Assembly: GCA_023935145.1 (NCBI GenBank)
Contig: CM043704.1
Coordinates: 99,919,373-99,983,372, forward strand
Length of the DNA stretch: 64,000 bases
Reading direction: 5' to 3'
DNA from: Bretschneidera sinensis
Lineage: Eukaryota; Streptophyta; Magnoliopsida; Brassicales; Akaniaceae
This document shows positions 13,558 to 26,514 of the stretch, in pieces. The notes under the pieces are model-generated. The model saw only the letters and a list, made by a program, of their open reading frames with translations. It was not told where the DNA came from and searched no databases. Within the stretch, counting starts at the first letter, position 1. Each line of letters begins with the position of its first letter. Both the position numbers and the translations under genes were made by a program.

Positions 13558-14320
13558 GTTGCTTTAATAATTGATAATATTTAGGAAAAAATACATTCAC
13601 ATTATTGGATAATAACGTATTATATCTTCGTATCATCGTGTTTATAAAATCTACGCATACACCACTGGACTATATATGATTTTCATTTCACTATTAACTT
13701 CTGTAAAAAAATTAAGATTACAAAATTACCCATATATAAAAAGTATTTTGTATGTCTAATTTACATTCAGGTGACTTGCGTAATTTCTCTGTCCTTTCTC
13801 TTTTTCTCATCTCTCTCAATTTGATTCAGAGAAAAACCTAAAACACTTCCTAACACTAATTTCTTATACTCCAGCCCTAAATTGTTCATTGCTAACAAAA
13901 CTCCTAACATCCTTTACCAAACTCCAAACACTTTGCTCGTAAGCTACTAGTTGCAGACATTCTTCGATGTAGACCATATTAGCGACGATCACCAGATTGA
14001 ATGGCAGATTCAACGTTTTCATCTGATCTTGATTATTTTAGTACAAAATCGAAGTCTTTCGGTTTTTCCCAATGATAGATTTGTTGGGCTTGAGGTTGTT
14101 CTTCAATGCGGGCATGACAAGGGCGATGTCGACAAGGACGATATCCATCAATCCGTGGAGGTGAAAGGCCATGTTGGCGTCGAGCTCGATTGCACGACAA
14201 AGAGTGAAAATCGAGAATTTTGTTTTTTGTTTTTTATATTGCGTTTTTCTGTTTATTTGGATTTCTTAGGTTTTAATTTTGGCGAAAAAGTAAAGTAAAA
14301 GTTTTCATACATTTTCTGGA
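13558..14320. mobile_element. DNA repeat, truncated copy with one terminal arm
   Basis: Matches 15900-16640 closely from TTGCTTTAATAATTGATAAT through to a point near TTTTCTGGACA, then stops where the dispersed upstream repeat (from about 14405) begins. The first 200 bases correspond to the left terminal inverted repeat of the fuller copy. The middle contains an open stretch (13951-14298) with no family I know. I infer a non-autonomous DNA transposon cut by later rearrangement. Confidence 0.5.
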
Positions 14321-14404
14321 CACGTAATTTAAAAATAACACTGAATTTAAATTAGTTTATAGTCGAATAAAAAATGTGATTATATATATAAAAAAAATGT
14401 TAGG

Positions 14405-15360
14405 ATTATGGTTCTGAATTTTTATTTTTTATTGTTAAGATTATGGTTATTAGTTTTTAAATATATTGATTAATCACTTAATCTAATCATATTAAAATTA
14501 TATATATAATTTATAATTATATATATATATATATATTAAAATTATACTTATGTTTCATGATCAATGGTATAATAGTAAAATAGTTTACAAATAAAAACTC
14601 TAATTCTTTATACCTTAATCCTTTAATCAGTTAATCATAATTATTTTTAACTCTCGAGCATAATACACGTGGCTTTTATGAATTGATAAAATTTTGATTT
14701 ATCGTGATTAATTATAAATTTTTTATATCCTAATTTAACAAAAAAGATGATTATCAAAAAAAATAATAAAATTTATAGTTATAATTTTAAATAAATTACT
14801 TTTATAATCATAATTATAATTCGATCAAATTTTGAGATTGTTCAATCTGATCCCTACTATTTTATACATTTTTTAAATGAACAAAACGTTTTGTTTTTAT
14901 TTTAAATTTACGCTGTCAAGTTGCTCGAAATCGGTATGCGTGCCCCTAAGTAGACAACAAGGTAGGGATGGTCTATGTGGTCCACGACGCGTGTATGGCA
15001 TATAACCAATCTCTTCATATATTCAAATATCGCATTATTTGCATTCAAATTCTTAACCTTTGAATTTTAACAATTATATCTATGGCAATGTAGTCTATAA
15101 ACTCACATTTTGTTTACATTCAATTTTTTAATTGAGGTTGCTGTCACATGGTTGTTCATGTTCAATTTAAATGTTTGTAAATAATTTATAAAGGTTAGTT
15201 ATTAACTCATAAATAATATTATATATTTTAAAAGAAATAATCTCTCACTTATGGTTACGTCATATAGATGGTCACATTAATTAGTAGTTCAATCAAATGT
15301 TTGTACATAATTTATTAATGTGTGTCATTGCCTCATAAATGATATATATATTAAAAAATT
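14405..15360. repeat. Dispersed upstream repeat, copy 2
   Basis: Third occurrence of the AT-rich repeat upstream of the two cupin first exons, aligned from GGTTCTGAATTTTTATTTTT to GATATATATATTAAAAAATT. It lacks the promoter and first exon, so the repeat is mobile or duplicated apart from the gene. Confidence 0.7.
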
Positions 15361-15899
15361 TACACTTATTCTCTACAACGTATGTATTAATGATTGTAAT
15401 ATGATAATTGATTCTCAACTTTCAAGATATTTCATAACATTATCTTTGACCAAATCTAATAGAATTAGTAATTGATCTGTTCTTTACAAATATTAAAATT
15501 TATCTTTTTAGTATTTTTTAAGTAAAAAGTTATCCTTTAGTTATTTTATACTATGATTAATGTTCGAAAGAACTTATTTTATAATATTAATTTACTATAA
15601 AATCTTATTTTCATATATCCAAATTGTCTACTCGTATTATACTTCATTAAATGAAGAAAGGAAGATATTTTGAGATTTTTGTTTATTTATATGCATATTT
15701 TTTTGAGATAGAGATTTGGGTGGAAAGAATTTTGATCCAAGAAGGTAAAAATCAAAGGTTTAGTATTTTAGTATCGTTCTTGTTGTTATTCTTTATTTAT
15801 CTTTTTTTTGTTTTAGTGATTGATAAATGCATCGAAAAAATTCAAATTTCAAAGATTAGAATGTGATAGTTCAAGCAAATGCATAGACAAATTTATTTA
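15361..15899. other. AT-rich spacer, no gene seen
   Basis: Very AT-rich. A 71-codon open stretch (15651-15866, plus) is rich in Phe/Ile/Leu and looks like chance AT-rich translation. No family match. Confidence 0.4.
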
Positions 15900-15904
15900 A
15901 GTTG

Positions 15905-17225
15905 CTTTAATAATTGATAATATTTAAGAAAAATTATACTCACATTATTGGATAATAACGTATTCTACCATCGTATCACCGTGTTTCTAAAATCTACGCA
16001 TACACCATTGGACTATATTTGATTGTCATTTCACTGTTAACTTCTGTTAAAAAATTAAGATTACGAAATTGCCCATATATAAAAAGCATTTTGTATGTCT
16101 AATTTACGCTTGGTTGGCTTGTATAATTTCTCTCTCCCCTCACTCTTTTTCTTCTCTCTCCTCGCTTAATTTGATTCAGAGAAAAACCTAAACACTTTCT
16201 AACACTAATTTCTTATACTTCAGCCCTAAATTGTTCATTGCTAACCAAACTCCAAACACTTTGCTCAGAAGCTACTAGTTGCAGACATTCTTCGATGTAG
16301 ACCATATCGACGACGATCATCAGATTAAATGGTGGATTCAATGCTTTCATTTGATCTTGATTATTTCAGTACAAAATCGAAGTCTTTAGGTTTTTCCCAA
16401 TGGCTGATTTGTTGCGCTTGAGGTTGTGCTTCATGACAAGGGTGATGTCGATGAGGACGATGTCCATCAATCTGTGGAGGTGAAAGGCCATGTTAGCGGC
16501 TCCACAACTGGCATCAAGCTCGAGTAGACGACAATAGGAGTGAAAATCGAGGATTTTGTTTTTTTTGTTTATTTTGTTTATTTTGGGTTTCTTAGGTTCT
16601 TATTTTGGCAAAAAGTAAAGTGAGTTTTCCCACATTTTCTGGACAACCAAACAAAGAATTATTTGGTGTTTTGAGATTTTGATTTTAAAGTTAGGGCTTT
16701 GACTGGGTTAGAGGTTTGAAAACAAATTTTGATTTAGTTGAAAAGCAGTGATCTAACTCTTTGATCTCCTATGTTTCGTTTGATGAAGAATATCGTACTA
16801 CGGTTCCTACACCTACACATCTTATAAGGTTGGAGCTGACACTCAATTTCTGCGTGTTCTAAAATGATATTCTAAACTAATTTGACCTACAGATTTGTTC
16901 AAATGAAACTTTTGGGCAATGAAGATAGTATGCACGGTCAACGTGAAGTGAGTCTAAGTTTTGAAAATATATATTCATGGTAGAAATGGTAAAAACATAT
17001 TAGAAGTATCTTTTGGTTTTAAAAATATAATTGATGACATGTCACGTTTTTTAATCGAAAAGATAGCTTTGACTTACTGAATGTTAATAGCAGTTGTGTT
17101 TTTGTGACAAAAATCAAACTATGAATAAGACAAGTGGTGTATATGTATGTTTTAAAAACATGATAATACAAGTGTAGAATTTGTTATATCCCAATAATAC
17201 GAATGTAATTTTCCCTAATATTTAT
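15905..17225. mobile_element. DNA transposon-like repeat with long degenerate terminal inverted repeats
   Basis: The left end (about 15905-16060, with ATTATTGGATAATAACGTAT and CATACACCATTGGACTATA) recurs in reverse complement at about 17080-17225 (CAAGTGGTGTATATGTATG, CCCAATAATACGAATGTAA), roughly 70-75% alike over about 140 bases. The roughly 1-kb interior (16110-17000) carries a leader-like CTCTCTCCTCGCTTAATTTG stretch and short exon-like pieces but no transposase. Long inverted ends around non-TE-like filling suggest a Mutator-like, possibly Pack-MULE, element. No clean 9-bp target duplication was found. Confidence 0.5.
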
Positions 17226-17425
17226 TATACCTAAAAAATATGAAAGTTAGGTTAAAATAGAACAAACATAAGCAGTTTATAGTTGAATTTAAATTTAAAA
17301 CTTTTCATCAACCAAACATGTCCTTAATATTTCCTTACACATTTTATTGGATAAATATATAGAAATTTCACATATTACATCACCTTTCCTTTGCCTTGTG
17401 AAACACTTTCCAAAGTAGAAAATGA

Positions 17426-17456
<31 letters not shown>

Positions 17457-17519
17457 GACTTAGAAGACTAGATTTTATTTATTTTTTCTTTTTGAAAACT
17501 GCTTAGTAATCTAATCTAT

Positions 17520-19726
17520 TCATGGAGGACTGATAAACGCTCCCCTTTTAATGTTTGACTTTAGATCATGTATCAAGTCCTTAGGCACATTAAGTGCAAA
17601 TTGTAGAACCGTTGGTGATATGGCACTCAACCCAGACTCCTTAGTAGCTAACCCTTCGATGCCAGGCCTGTAGGGGAAAAAACAAAGGAAATAAGATGTA
17701 AACGATTACTGTTAGTTCATACAAACAGGATATATAACTAGCTTCTAGCGATTTATAGTTAGGAAACAAAAATTATTACATAAACTCTCCCATTTGATAA
17801 TTAGATACACGAAAGAAAACATTAAACTTTTAATTTTTCAATTTTTCACTCTCATTTTTTTACTCTTACTAAACAGACACGTATTAAAATAAATAATTTC
17901 CTTTATCAGTTTAACATCTATAGGAAATGAAAATATTCTATTCATTTGCGAGTCAAGTTACCTAATAATCCTATGTGAAATTTCTCATAGGATAGGATTT
18001 TTATTTAGGGGATCGAAATTCTTATAATCATGTATAGCAGAAGGTTGTTAAAGATTTTTATTTTTCTTTCTCACCCTTCTTTTCATTACCCAAAAAAGAG
18101 AATTTAAGTGGAAAAAAACAACTAGAAGAAAGCAAATTGCTTACGTTGTTGTTGTTAAGATAGAGAAACACTCCATTCCTTCTCCGCCTGCAATCATGGC
18201 GACCACGAAAAATCTTGGCACGACAAGCAATTGACCAGTCTTAATTTTGGTGTCCAAAGTACGTTTACCATTTATACCCACAATCTGTACCTTACCATTC
18301 CCATTGACAACATAAAATACTTGAACACTGGCATTGTTAGTGTACAATGGAGAGAGCATGGCATTAGCTTCAAGTTTTATAAAGCTGCAACTTAGCCCAA
18401 CATCTTCAAGGAAAGGAAAATCAGCTTCAGTTAATGTACTACTTATACCCCCTCCCTTGACATTGATATCAGCATGGCATGAAAAATCATTAATTTTCTT
18501 GATATACTTGTTAACAGAGTCGTCGTCCTTGTAATTTTGGGCTATGCTCTTTGCTTCTTCTTCAAGTAATTTGATGATCAGAACACCGGTTTGATTTTTG
18601 GCAATTTCAGTTGCTTGTCCTTGTTCCATGTTGAGAGCTCTACTCACAAATTCAGGGGAGAAACCTGCCAGGATACCTTGAGCACCAGTCAATAAAAAGT
18701 AAGTGAATTCGCCGGGAATGTAAGCATTACAAGTTTCACCAAGGAAAGCCATAATGAAATCCGAATCGTCGCAGGCATTAAGCCACCATGAGATAGCTCC
18801 AAGGGGCACTGGTATGACAAATCCTTTCCTAAGAGGCAATTGTATCTCATTTGATGTGTTGGATAGAACCATTCCAACTGTACCTTCACCTACAGAATCA
18901 CAAAAAAGACCAATATTGAAATCTAGCCTTCAATAAGAAACAAATTAGTCATCATTAATAATAACCCTAATATGAAATTATTTTTTATTTAATCATCACT
19001 TTAAAAAAGAACTCAAACAATGCCTTACTACGTATTAAAAAGAAGAAGAGATACCCGCAAGAACATAACCAACTTTGGAGCAATCGGCATAGTGAGGAAG
19101 AGCAAATCCATTTGGCTTCAAACATAATACACCTCCACCAACCTTTGTTTCACCTAGCAATGGAAATTCAGAAGCTGACCAACTGTAATAAGACCCACCC
19201 TCTCCCTCAAACATCTTTCCAGCAAATTTGGGTGTTAAGTCAAAATCCATGGGGAACTTGTCAGTTTGCACTTTCAACTCAACCTCTGTATATGTAACTA
19301 CAATAAATGCTTCAAATCAGTGTTGGTTGTCAAGAGATCTGTTTTTGGCATATAAGGAAATTTACGTCGAAAACATTTACGATCACTGAATTGAGAGAAA
19401 AAATATATATATTAAAAACCCTCACAAAAGTTGGTTAGATCAAATAATACACTCTAATATTTGTGGAAGATGATAGGATGATATCTCACTTGCATGGCAA
19501 GTCAAAGCATACACATCTACTCAAAAAACAAAGAACAAAAAAATTTGAAATAACTTCTTTTCCTTTTTTATATTACTAGTGATGTTTTTGTATTATTAAT
19601 AAATTTATTTCTAAAAAAGTAATCATGCGAGTGAAATAAACAAGTGAAATGTCCCTCTCACATTGTCACCATATAGCACTTGGCACTAAAAAAGAATTGC
19701 ATACCTTGGAGCTGGGAGAAGCACAT
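17520..19726 (-). CDS. 11S-globulin/glutelin-like two-cupin protein
   Basis: Coding exons 19726-19705, 19285-19055, 18889-18145 and 17667-17520 all have GT-AG borders and join to 1146 bases, 381 residues, stop TGA. The N-terminal cupin begins near MDFDLTPKFAG with EGGSYYSWSASEFPLL and GFALPHYADCSKVGYVLAGEGTVG; the second starts near residue 220 (AMLSPLYTNNASVQVFYVVNG, VVPRFFVVA). This is the seed-storage-globulin fold. There is no hydrophobic signal peptide, and the Asn-Gly maturation site typical of true 11S globulins is absent between the domains. I infer a cytosolic, unprocessed legumin-like protein of the short (about 350-380 residue) class. The start may instead be the Met at 19250, giving 362 residues. 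The mini-exon start is favoured because it is first after the TATA box and is conserved at 107-128. A tandem copy lies to the left. Confidence 0.85.
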
Positions 19727-20798
19727 GCAATATGGCAGTTTGAACTTTCGACTAACTTTGGGCTGCGTAATTGACGAAATGATAATGAGAATTGATCAAT
19801 TGTGTCGCTCAACATTTATAGCGATGAAGTGAGGACACGATACCAGTGGTAGTCTGTTGCGTAAGGGACACTAGCTACAGTGTTGCGTTTTCTCCACCAC
19901 GCATACTTTCGTGTACCGACTGCTTTTGTGCACCGACTTTTGTGTATTGATAGGGTTCTGGATTTTTATTTTTTTATTTTTTATTGTTAAAATTATGGTT
20001 ATTAATTTTTAAATATATCGATTAATCACTTAATTTAATTATATTAAAATTTTATTTATAATTTATAATTGTCTATATATATTAAAATTAGATTTATGTT
20101 TCATGATCATTGGTATAATGGTAAAATAATTTACAAATAAAAACTTTAACTATTTATACTTTAATCACTTAATCAGTTAATAATAATTATTTTTAACTCT
20201 CGAATATAATTTTAGTAGTTTTTATGAATCGATAACATTTTGATTAACAATGATTAATTATAAATTTTTTCTATCCGAACTTAACAAAAAATACAGTTAT
20301 AAAAAAAAATAATTAGATTTATGATTATAATTTTAAATAAATTATTATTATAATTATAATTATAATTTGATCAAATTTTAAAATTATATCACGATGGTCC
20401 CTACTATATGATACATTTTTAAATGATTAAAACGTTTTGCTTTTATTTTAAGTCTACGCTGTTAAGATTGACAATGAATAAGAGATCAAATCTAATAAAA
20501 TCTCTTTCACAAAATGTAGATTGGTCGAAATCGGTATGAGTGGCCCTAAGTAGACAACAAGGTAGGGATGGTCTATGTGGTCCACGACGCGTGTATGGCA
20601 TGTAACCAATCTCTGCATAGATAGGAACACGCTAGCTGTTTGTAGAAGATGAGATCCTTTGAAAACTCTAACCTTGAGTTTGGTAATATAAAATTGAAAC
20701 TCAATTTCATATATTCAAATATCGCATTATTTGCATTAAAATTCTTAACCTTTGAATTTTGATAATTATGTCATATAGATAGTATTGATCTCTGGCCC
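19598..20798. repeat. Duplicated cupin 5' block, right copy
   Basis: Counterpart of 1-833; it ends abruptly at GATCTCTGGC, where the left copy continues differently. It includes copy 3 of the dispersed repeat (19945-20798). Confidence 0.85.
19815..19820 (-). promoter_or_regulatory. TATA box of the cupin gene
   Basis: Minus-strand GCTATAAATG about 90 bases upstream of the first ATG (19726), with no other ATG between. The same arrangement occurs at 217-222. Confidence 0.6.
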
Positions 20799-20805
20799 TT
20801 TGGGT

Positions 20806-23259
20806 CGGCCAAACACAAATCTCAATCCCCACAAAATTTTTCAAAAATAGAAATTATAAACCTCTATAGATAAAAGCTTAATTCCCACAATAGTTTGACC
20901 AGAGAGATTTAAATCAACACCTTAACTCTTTGTTAGAGAGTTAAAAGCAAAAGTCAAAACTCTCAAAGTAAGTCTATGCAACTTCAAACTATCATCAAAT
21001 CCAACCTTATCTCGTTCGAGCTCTGTCAATGGGTAAATTCTTAGATGTAATTGTCAAAGCAAAGAAAACACCAACAACAAAGAAAACAACAACAGTAACA
21101 ATATCAATGAAAGAAGGAAATCGTTGTTTTTCCTTATCTATGATTTGAGTCAAGCTCACAATTTCGTTTCAAAGAAGTCTCTGGCGAGATTTTCGACATC
21201 GCATACAAGAAAATACAATGAGGCGTACACCTCACCATCCTGGGCGTGAAATACGTATGTCTCGGGTCGGAGCTTATGCCCAACTCAAAATACGCACGCT
21301 TCTGGAATAGAACATTTTAATTTTTATGCCTTGAGGCATTTTGTGTACGTCTAGCCTTTGGGCACCCCGAAAACACTGGTTATGACACACAGTTGTTTGT
21401 CCATCCAACACTTTTATTATAAATTGATGACCTCCTAATACTGAATCCATCTAAATCTTCCTTGATGATTTCTTTGTTTCTTATTGAAGGAACAATGCAA
21501 TGACTAGCAAACATATCTCCCAAATTTTTTCAATAGATAATGGCATTCTGCAATAGTTTAGAAATTTCAAAAAAATAGAAAAACCAACATCAATAAAGTT
21601 TCAACATCATGCATCACTAAGTGGAACAATCCTACTTGCTATGCCTCTAGCAAATATTTTAATAAATCCTATTGATGCAACTACATATCAAAAATACACC
21701 TCAACTACATACATAACATCAAATATTTAAATAATCTAAACATCCATAACTAAACAATCAACTAACTCAAAGGCATCATGAGATTGCACCTTTGACATTT
21801 ACACCAAGATTACCTTGAGTCTCATTGGCAACCATATCAAGTTGATCGAACTCGTAATCTGGTACTACAATGATATCCAATCGGGTCCCTTAGAACATGG
21901 ATCAAAAGGAAAAACACTTCTTTAATGTCAGAATCACGATATCTTGCACTCAAATAAAAAGCAAATGAAACCCCAACCTCTAATAAGTGACCAATTATGC
22001 TTTTCTATAATAAAGTTCCCCCCTTATCAACAACCTCAATAGCATACAACACCTTCAAGTGCCTAAATTGTAACTTGCAATGGTTTCAATGAAGTTTCAA
22101 TTGTCTCTGGCTTAACTCCTTATTGAACTTGACCCTAAGTTGTTTCTAAACTATTTCGACAACTTCCAAAGATGGAAAGTTATTATGGCCCCCTAAAATA
22201 TTGCTCATCCCATATCGTTACTAGGAATGTGTGCTTCTCATGTCTATTATATCTTAGTCATGTCTATTAAGTAAATTCAAACATTAATGCAATGCATTTA
22301 TATTAAACCATAATTAAAACAGCACAACCCTAGAGAGTGAAGTGCTAGTTTATAACTTTCCATCAAGAAGGTACGCATGTAGATTAAGTTTCACTATGCT
22401 ACAAACATGCATACACACGTAATAAATAAATAAAAAAAGACTCAAATACAGATGATCAGTATAACATTAAACTTGGGGGCTTTTCCTTGCTGGACAGGAT
22501 CAATTGTCACTATAATATGAGATCAACTTCTTTATGTTAAAAAAATTGTGAAGTAAAGTCTCGTACACGTAGTGGTCCCATCACATTTTAAAATTTAATA
22601 AATCTAAATTTATATGCAAAATCAGTGTTCTGTAAATTTCACTTCACAATTTTTACTGTAGATGAGTTGAATATGTGATCTTTCTTTTCTTGGGTCAAGA
22701 GTTGCATTTTTATTTTCTTTTTCTCTTCTGAATTTTTTGGCATGCAAACCAGAACAACGTAGCATTAGCTAAGCCTGGTGCATTCCAGAATAAAATCATG
22801 GAATAAAGATTGTTGCACACTCCCACTGAACATCTTAAAAGGCATCTGAAAACTTGAAAGGTGATTTTTTGAATATTGGATAGTAAGTTACTATTCAATT
22901 TTTTAAGTTATATAATTTTTTTTTTAAAATACCCTAAAAATTTGAGAAGTAATTATTACTCAAGTGTTCAAAGAGTATAAAATGAATGTTTTATTAGAGT
23001 ATCCCAATACAATGACTCAAAATCTAATACTCAAGAGCCAAAAAAGATTCAATACTAGGTTCATGACATGGTACAGTGGTCCATCTCTTACTATTGGATA
23101 GCACAAGAGTCAATCTCATTATTAGATAACATGAAAAAAGAGATTTTTTTTTCGTCCAACGATGAGATAGATTCTTGTGTCATATATTTTTTATGGACTC
23201 GGACTAGACAAAAAAAAAATTCCAATAGAAAATTATTTTTACTTATTACATAAAAAAAT
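20806..23259. other. Intergenic region, nothing identified
   Basis: The base composition rises a little at 21200-21380 (GGCGTACACCTC, CTGGGCGTGAAATACG), which breaks from the AT-rich flanks. The minus strand of 21780-22100 gives discontinuous protein-like phrases across stops, perhaps a decayed transposase, but no motif is firm. 22440-22640 contains a loose repeat of AAATTGTGAAGTAAAG-type sequence. No gene is claimed. Confidence 0.35.
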
Positions 23260-24086
23260 TGTTGGAAATCACCTTGACAAGATGCCCAGGTGGTGATCTT
23301 CCAAACACCCAAGTCTTGAATGACTTGTAGAAAGAATTTCAGCAATCGAACACAAGAACATAAAATCAAAGAAAGAAAGAAGACAAGTAATTTGTTGTCG
23401 AGGTTCGGCAATGTGCCTATGTCCCCGTGAGTTCCTCCGAACTCTCTGCACTATCTCAATGGTTCTTACAAAGTTACAGCAATCCCCTTCAAGAATCCAA
23501 GTTCTTGAAGAACCAAGAAGAGAACGAGAAAGTGATAGACCTATTACAATGCTTTCTATCAATTCTCTACTAACCTCTCTTCTTTACAACCAGCCTCACT
23601 ACAAGAGTCCCTCTTGTGTTTATGTCTCTCACAAAATTCTCTCTTGTGTTTACAATGATCTCACAATGTCACAACCTGTGTGGTTCTCTTACACACCTTT
23701 TTCACCACTTGAAATGAGGCTAAGAAACCCTTTTTATAGCCTCTTAATTCTTGGACAATCTTGTGAATCATTCTTGACCCTTTGATCATGTTCTTCCTTT
23801 AATCTCAGCCCTTCATCACTCTCCAAGTGATGCTGTGCATTTTGGTGTGGTGCTGTGTGCTGCGGCGTGACCTGATGCTGCAGCCTCCTGATGTTGTGCG
23901 CATACCTCCTGCCTGTGGGCAGAAACTTCCACAGCAGTGTGCCTGACCTTGCCACGCTCAAAACTTAAGCACACACTTGTGTGGAACCTTTTAACTTGCT
24001 GAAATTTCATACTCCACCTTTGATTTGGACTTTAACCAACTTTAGACCATGTTTGGATATGTTTGAAACTTAGACAAATAACAACA
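23260..24086 (-). repeat. 3' LTR of Copia element 2
   Basis: 827 bp. It contains a minus-strand CTATAAAAAGG promoter-like TATA near 23730-23740. The open stretches inside recur in the other LTR only because the LTR is duplicated. Confidence 0.93.
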
Positions 24087-24169
24087 ATCTCTACCTTTGT
24101 CTAAGTGTTCAAAAAATCTGAACCATTGTGCAGAAAGCTTCGGGATCCAAACTCATATTGAGTTACCAA

Positions 24170-24952
24170 TTAACCAACTCCATTCCTAAGTAATTCAAGG
24201 CAATGATTGAACTTACTTAGAGGTAGAAACTTGGTGCCTAAATCTGCAGGACTTTTCTCCGTGGTCTTCTTGTCAACATGAATGCTTCCTTCTGTACCAT
24301 TTTTCAGAATGTAATGATACCGAACATCCATATGCTCCGTCCCCTCATGGAACACCGGATACCTTCACAAGTGCCCCGCACTTTGGCTATCCAAAGATAC
24401 CACCACCTGCTCTTTTAGGACCTCCCACTCGTCCAACAACCCTTTGCACCCCATAGCCTCCTTTATGGCTTCCGTAGCCGCTATGCATTCTGCCCTGGTT
24501 GTTATGAGTGCTACCACTGGCTGCCACTGAGCCTCCATGTACCTCAGCAACCACTTCATCCCAAGACAATGCTCTATTCCGGGATTACTCACACATTTGC
24601 TGAAAACATCCATTGCCCAAGAAACACTTGACCTGTTTCTCTTCCTTTCCCGGATGATTCTCCTCATCCCAAGGATCTTTTGTGCAAGGCTGAGATCCTT
24701 CCTCTCAAACTCCTCACTGAGTTGAGATGTAAACCTTTCCATCCTCTTCCTGCTGTTCGAAACTAACAGCCCATCAATGACATAGGTGAGGATACTCACC
24801 ATCTTCTCCACCTTGTGTCCAGGTGAGAAAGTTTCTGTGAAACCTATGTCTTCTCTTCTCGTGAACCCATTCGCCACCAGCCTAGCCTTGTTCCAGACTT
24901 CATCTCTTGGAGGGCACCCTTCTTTGATCTTGTTAGTGCACTTACATTCCAC
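24170..24952 (-). pseudogene. Copia element 2 RT and RNase H remnants with internal deletion
   Basis: KARLVANGFTRREDIGFTETF (RT start) joins after a few residues to LTYVIDGLLVSNSRKRM, where the catalytic YVDD has become YVID and most of the fingers and palm are missing. It then jumps to GIEHCLGMKWLLRY and RNase H pieces (CIAATEAIKEAMG, VVSLDSQSAGHL). The end piece (24355-24170) has VRYHYI and SPADLGTKFLPLSKF. Catalytically dead. Confidence 0.8.
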
Positions 24953-24958
24953 AACTTT

Positions 24959-26514
24959 CTAATTTCCTGGAATTTTCACCAATTCCCAGAAGTTGTTCTT
25001 CCTCAAAGAATCCATTTCTTCCTCCATAGCTAGCTGCCACTTTGACGAATCCTTACACTCCATGGCATCCGTGTAAGTTTCTAGTTCAGCCATCCCTCCT
25101 TCTATCCAAGGAGTTGCTGCATCTGCAGCATTTGCAAACCCATATCTCAAGGGTGGTCTAACCACTCTTCTTTCCCGGTCTCTTATGAGCTGGTAGTCCT
25201 TCTGACTTGCTGCAGCATCCTCTTCTTGTTCAGCCTCTTCTTGAGTTTCTTGAGCTTGGCAATCATCCGAGGGCTCTACCTGGTCCGAACCCTCTTGCCT
25301 CTTTTGCTCTACCTGAACAAAATCTCCCTTGATGCTATGCTCAACAAGAACCAAACTGGTTTGCTCACTAGCCCCTGCAGGGTTAGTAATCTCCAAGTAG
25401 GGAAATAACAATTCATTAAAAATAACATCCCTACTTATTATGAGTTTCAATCCTTCTTTTTCTAAGGACCACAACCTGTACCCCTTAGCCCCTTCCCCAT
25501 ATCCTAGAAACACATATTTTCTAGATTCTGGGCTAAGCTTATCCTCCTTTTGGAGTGGATACGCAGCACACCCAAGTCCTAAAGTTGTCCAACTTCGGGG
25601 GTTTTCCACTCCACATCTCCATGGGAGTCTTTTGGAACACAATCCTAGAGGGTGATCTATTAATTAAATATGCAGCTATAGCTACAGCTTCTCCCCAAAA
25701 AATATTTTGGTAACCCGGATCCATCTAACATGCACCTAACCTTTTCCATAAGGGTCTTATTCATCAACTCAGCAACTTCATTTTACTAAGGAGTTTCCAT
25801 AACCGTCCTATGTGTTAGAATGCCATTTAACCTACATAATTGATCAAGTTCTTGGTTAAAAATTTCTAAGCGATTATCGGTTCTTATCCCCTTAACTACT
25901 TTACTCATTTGAGTCTCAACCAACCCTTTCCACACCACTAATTTATTCAAGGCATCTAATTTATTCTTAACCAAATAAACCTATACTTTTCTTGAATAAT
26001 CATCAATTAAAGACAGAAAGTAAATGTTACCTCCCTGTGTTGGTGTCCTTGCTGGTCCCCAAAGGTCCGCATGAATGTAGTCAAGAATGCCCTTAGACTT
26101 GTGCACTCCGGTGTTGAAGCTAACCCGATGTTGCTGACCAAAAACACAGCTCTTACAGAAATACAGTTCTTCTACTTTGTCACCACCAAGTAGACCTTCC
26201 TTGCTAAGCACTTGCAGGCCCTTTTCGCTCATGTGTCCCAAGCGAGTGTGCCAAAGGGCTGCCTTGTCCAGCTCAGCCATCAAGCTTGCTACTTGATCAT
26301 TGGTTTATGTTTCTCCGATCATCTCATAGAGTCCATCGTTTCTTGCTGCCTTGATCACTACCAAAGATTCCTTGGCCACCTTGATCTTTCCTCCCTCGAT
26401 CTTGCATGTATAGCCCATGGAATCCAGCTGCCCCAATGAGATCAAGTTCCTCTTCAAATTTGGAACATACCTCACATTTTCCAGCATCCTTGTGACTACA
26501 TCAAACATCCTCAA
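24959..26514 (-). pseudogene. Copia element 2 integrase and linker region, broken
   Basis: GAG-pre-integrase (ALWHTRLGHMSEKGLQVL, CKSC finger) at 26283-25981, then FLSLIDDYSRK of the integrase core. A stop follows, then GIRTDNRLEIF (Asn for the usual Gly in the RTDNG motif), then a frame change to AVAIAAYLINRSPS, KYVFLGYGEGAKGYRLW and an acidic linker ending at YGFANAADAATPW and MEEEMDSLRKNNFWELV. These are standard Copia landmarks, spread over four frames. Confidence 0.8.

Noticed and set aside
13951..14298. 115-codon plus-strand open frame
   Set aside because: The frame is broken in the sister repeat at 16290-16560, so it is not maintained as a protein.
21780..22100. hAT-type transposase remnant
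   Set aside because: Phrases are broken by stops and no diagnostic motif could be read, so no family is claimed.
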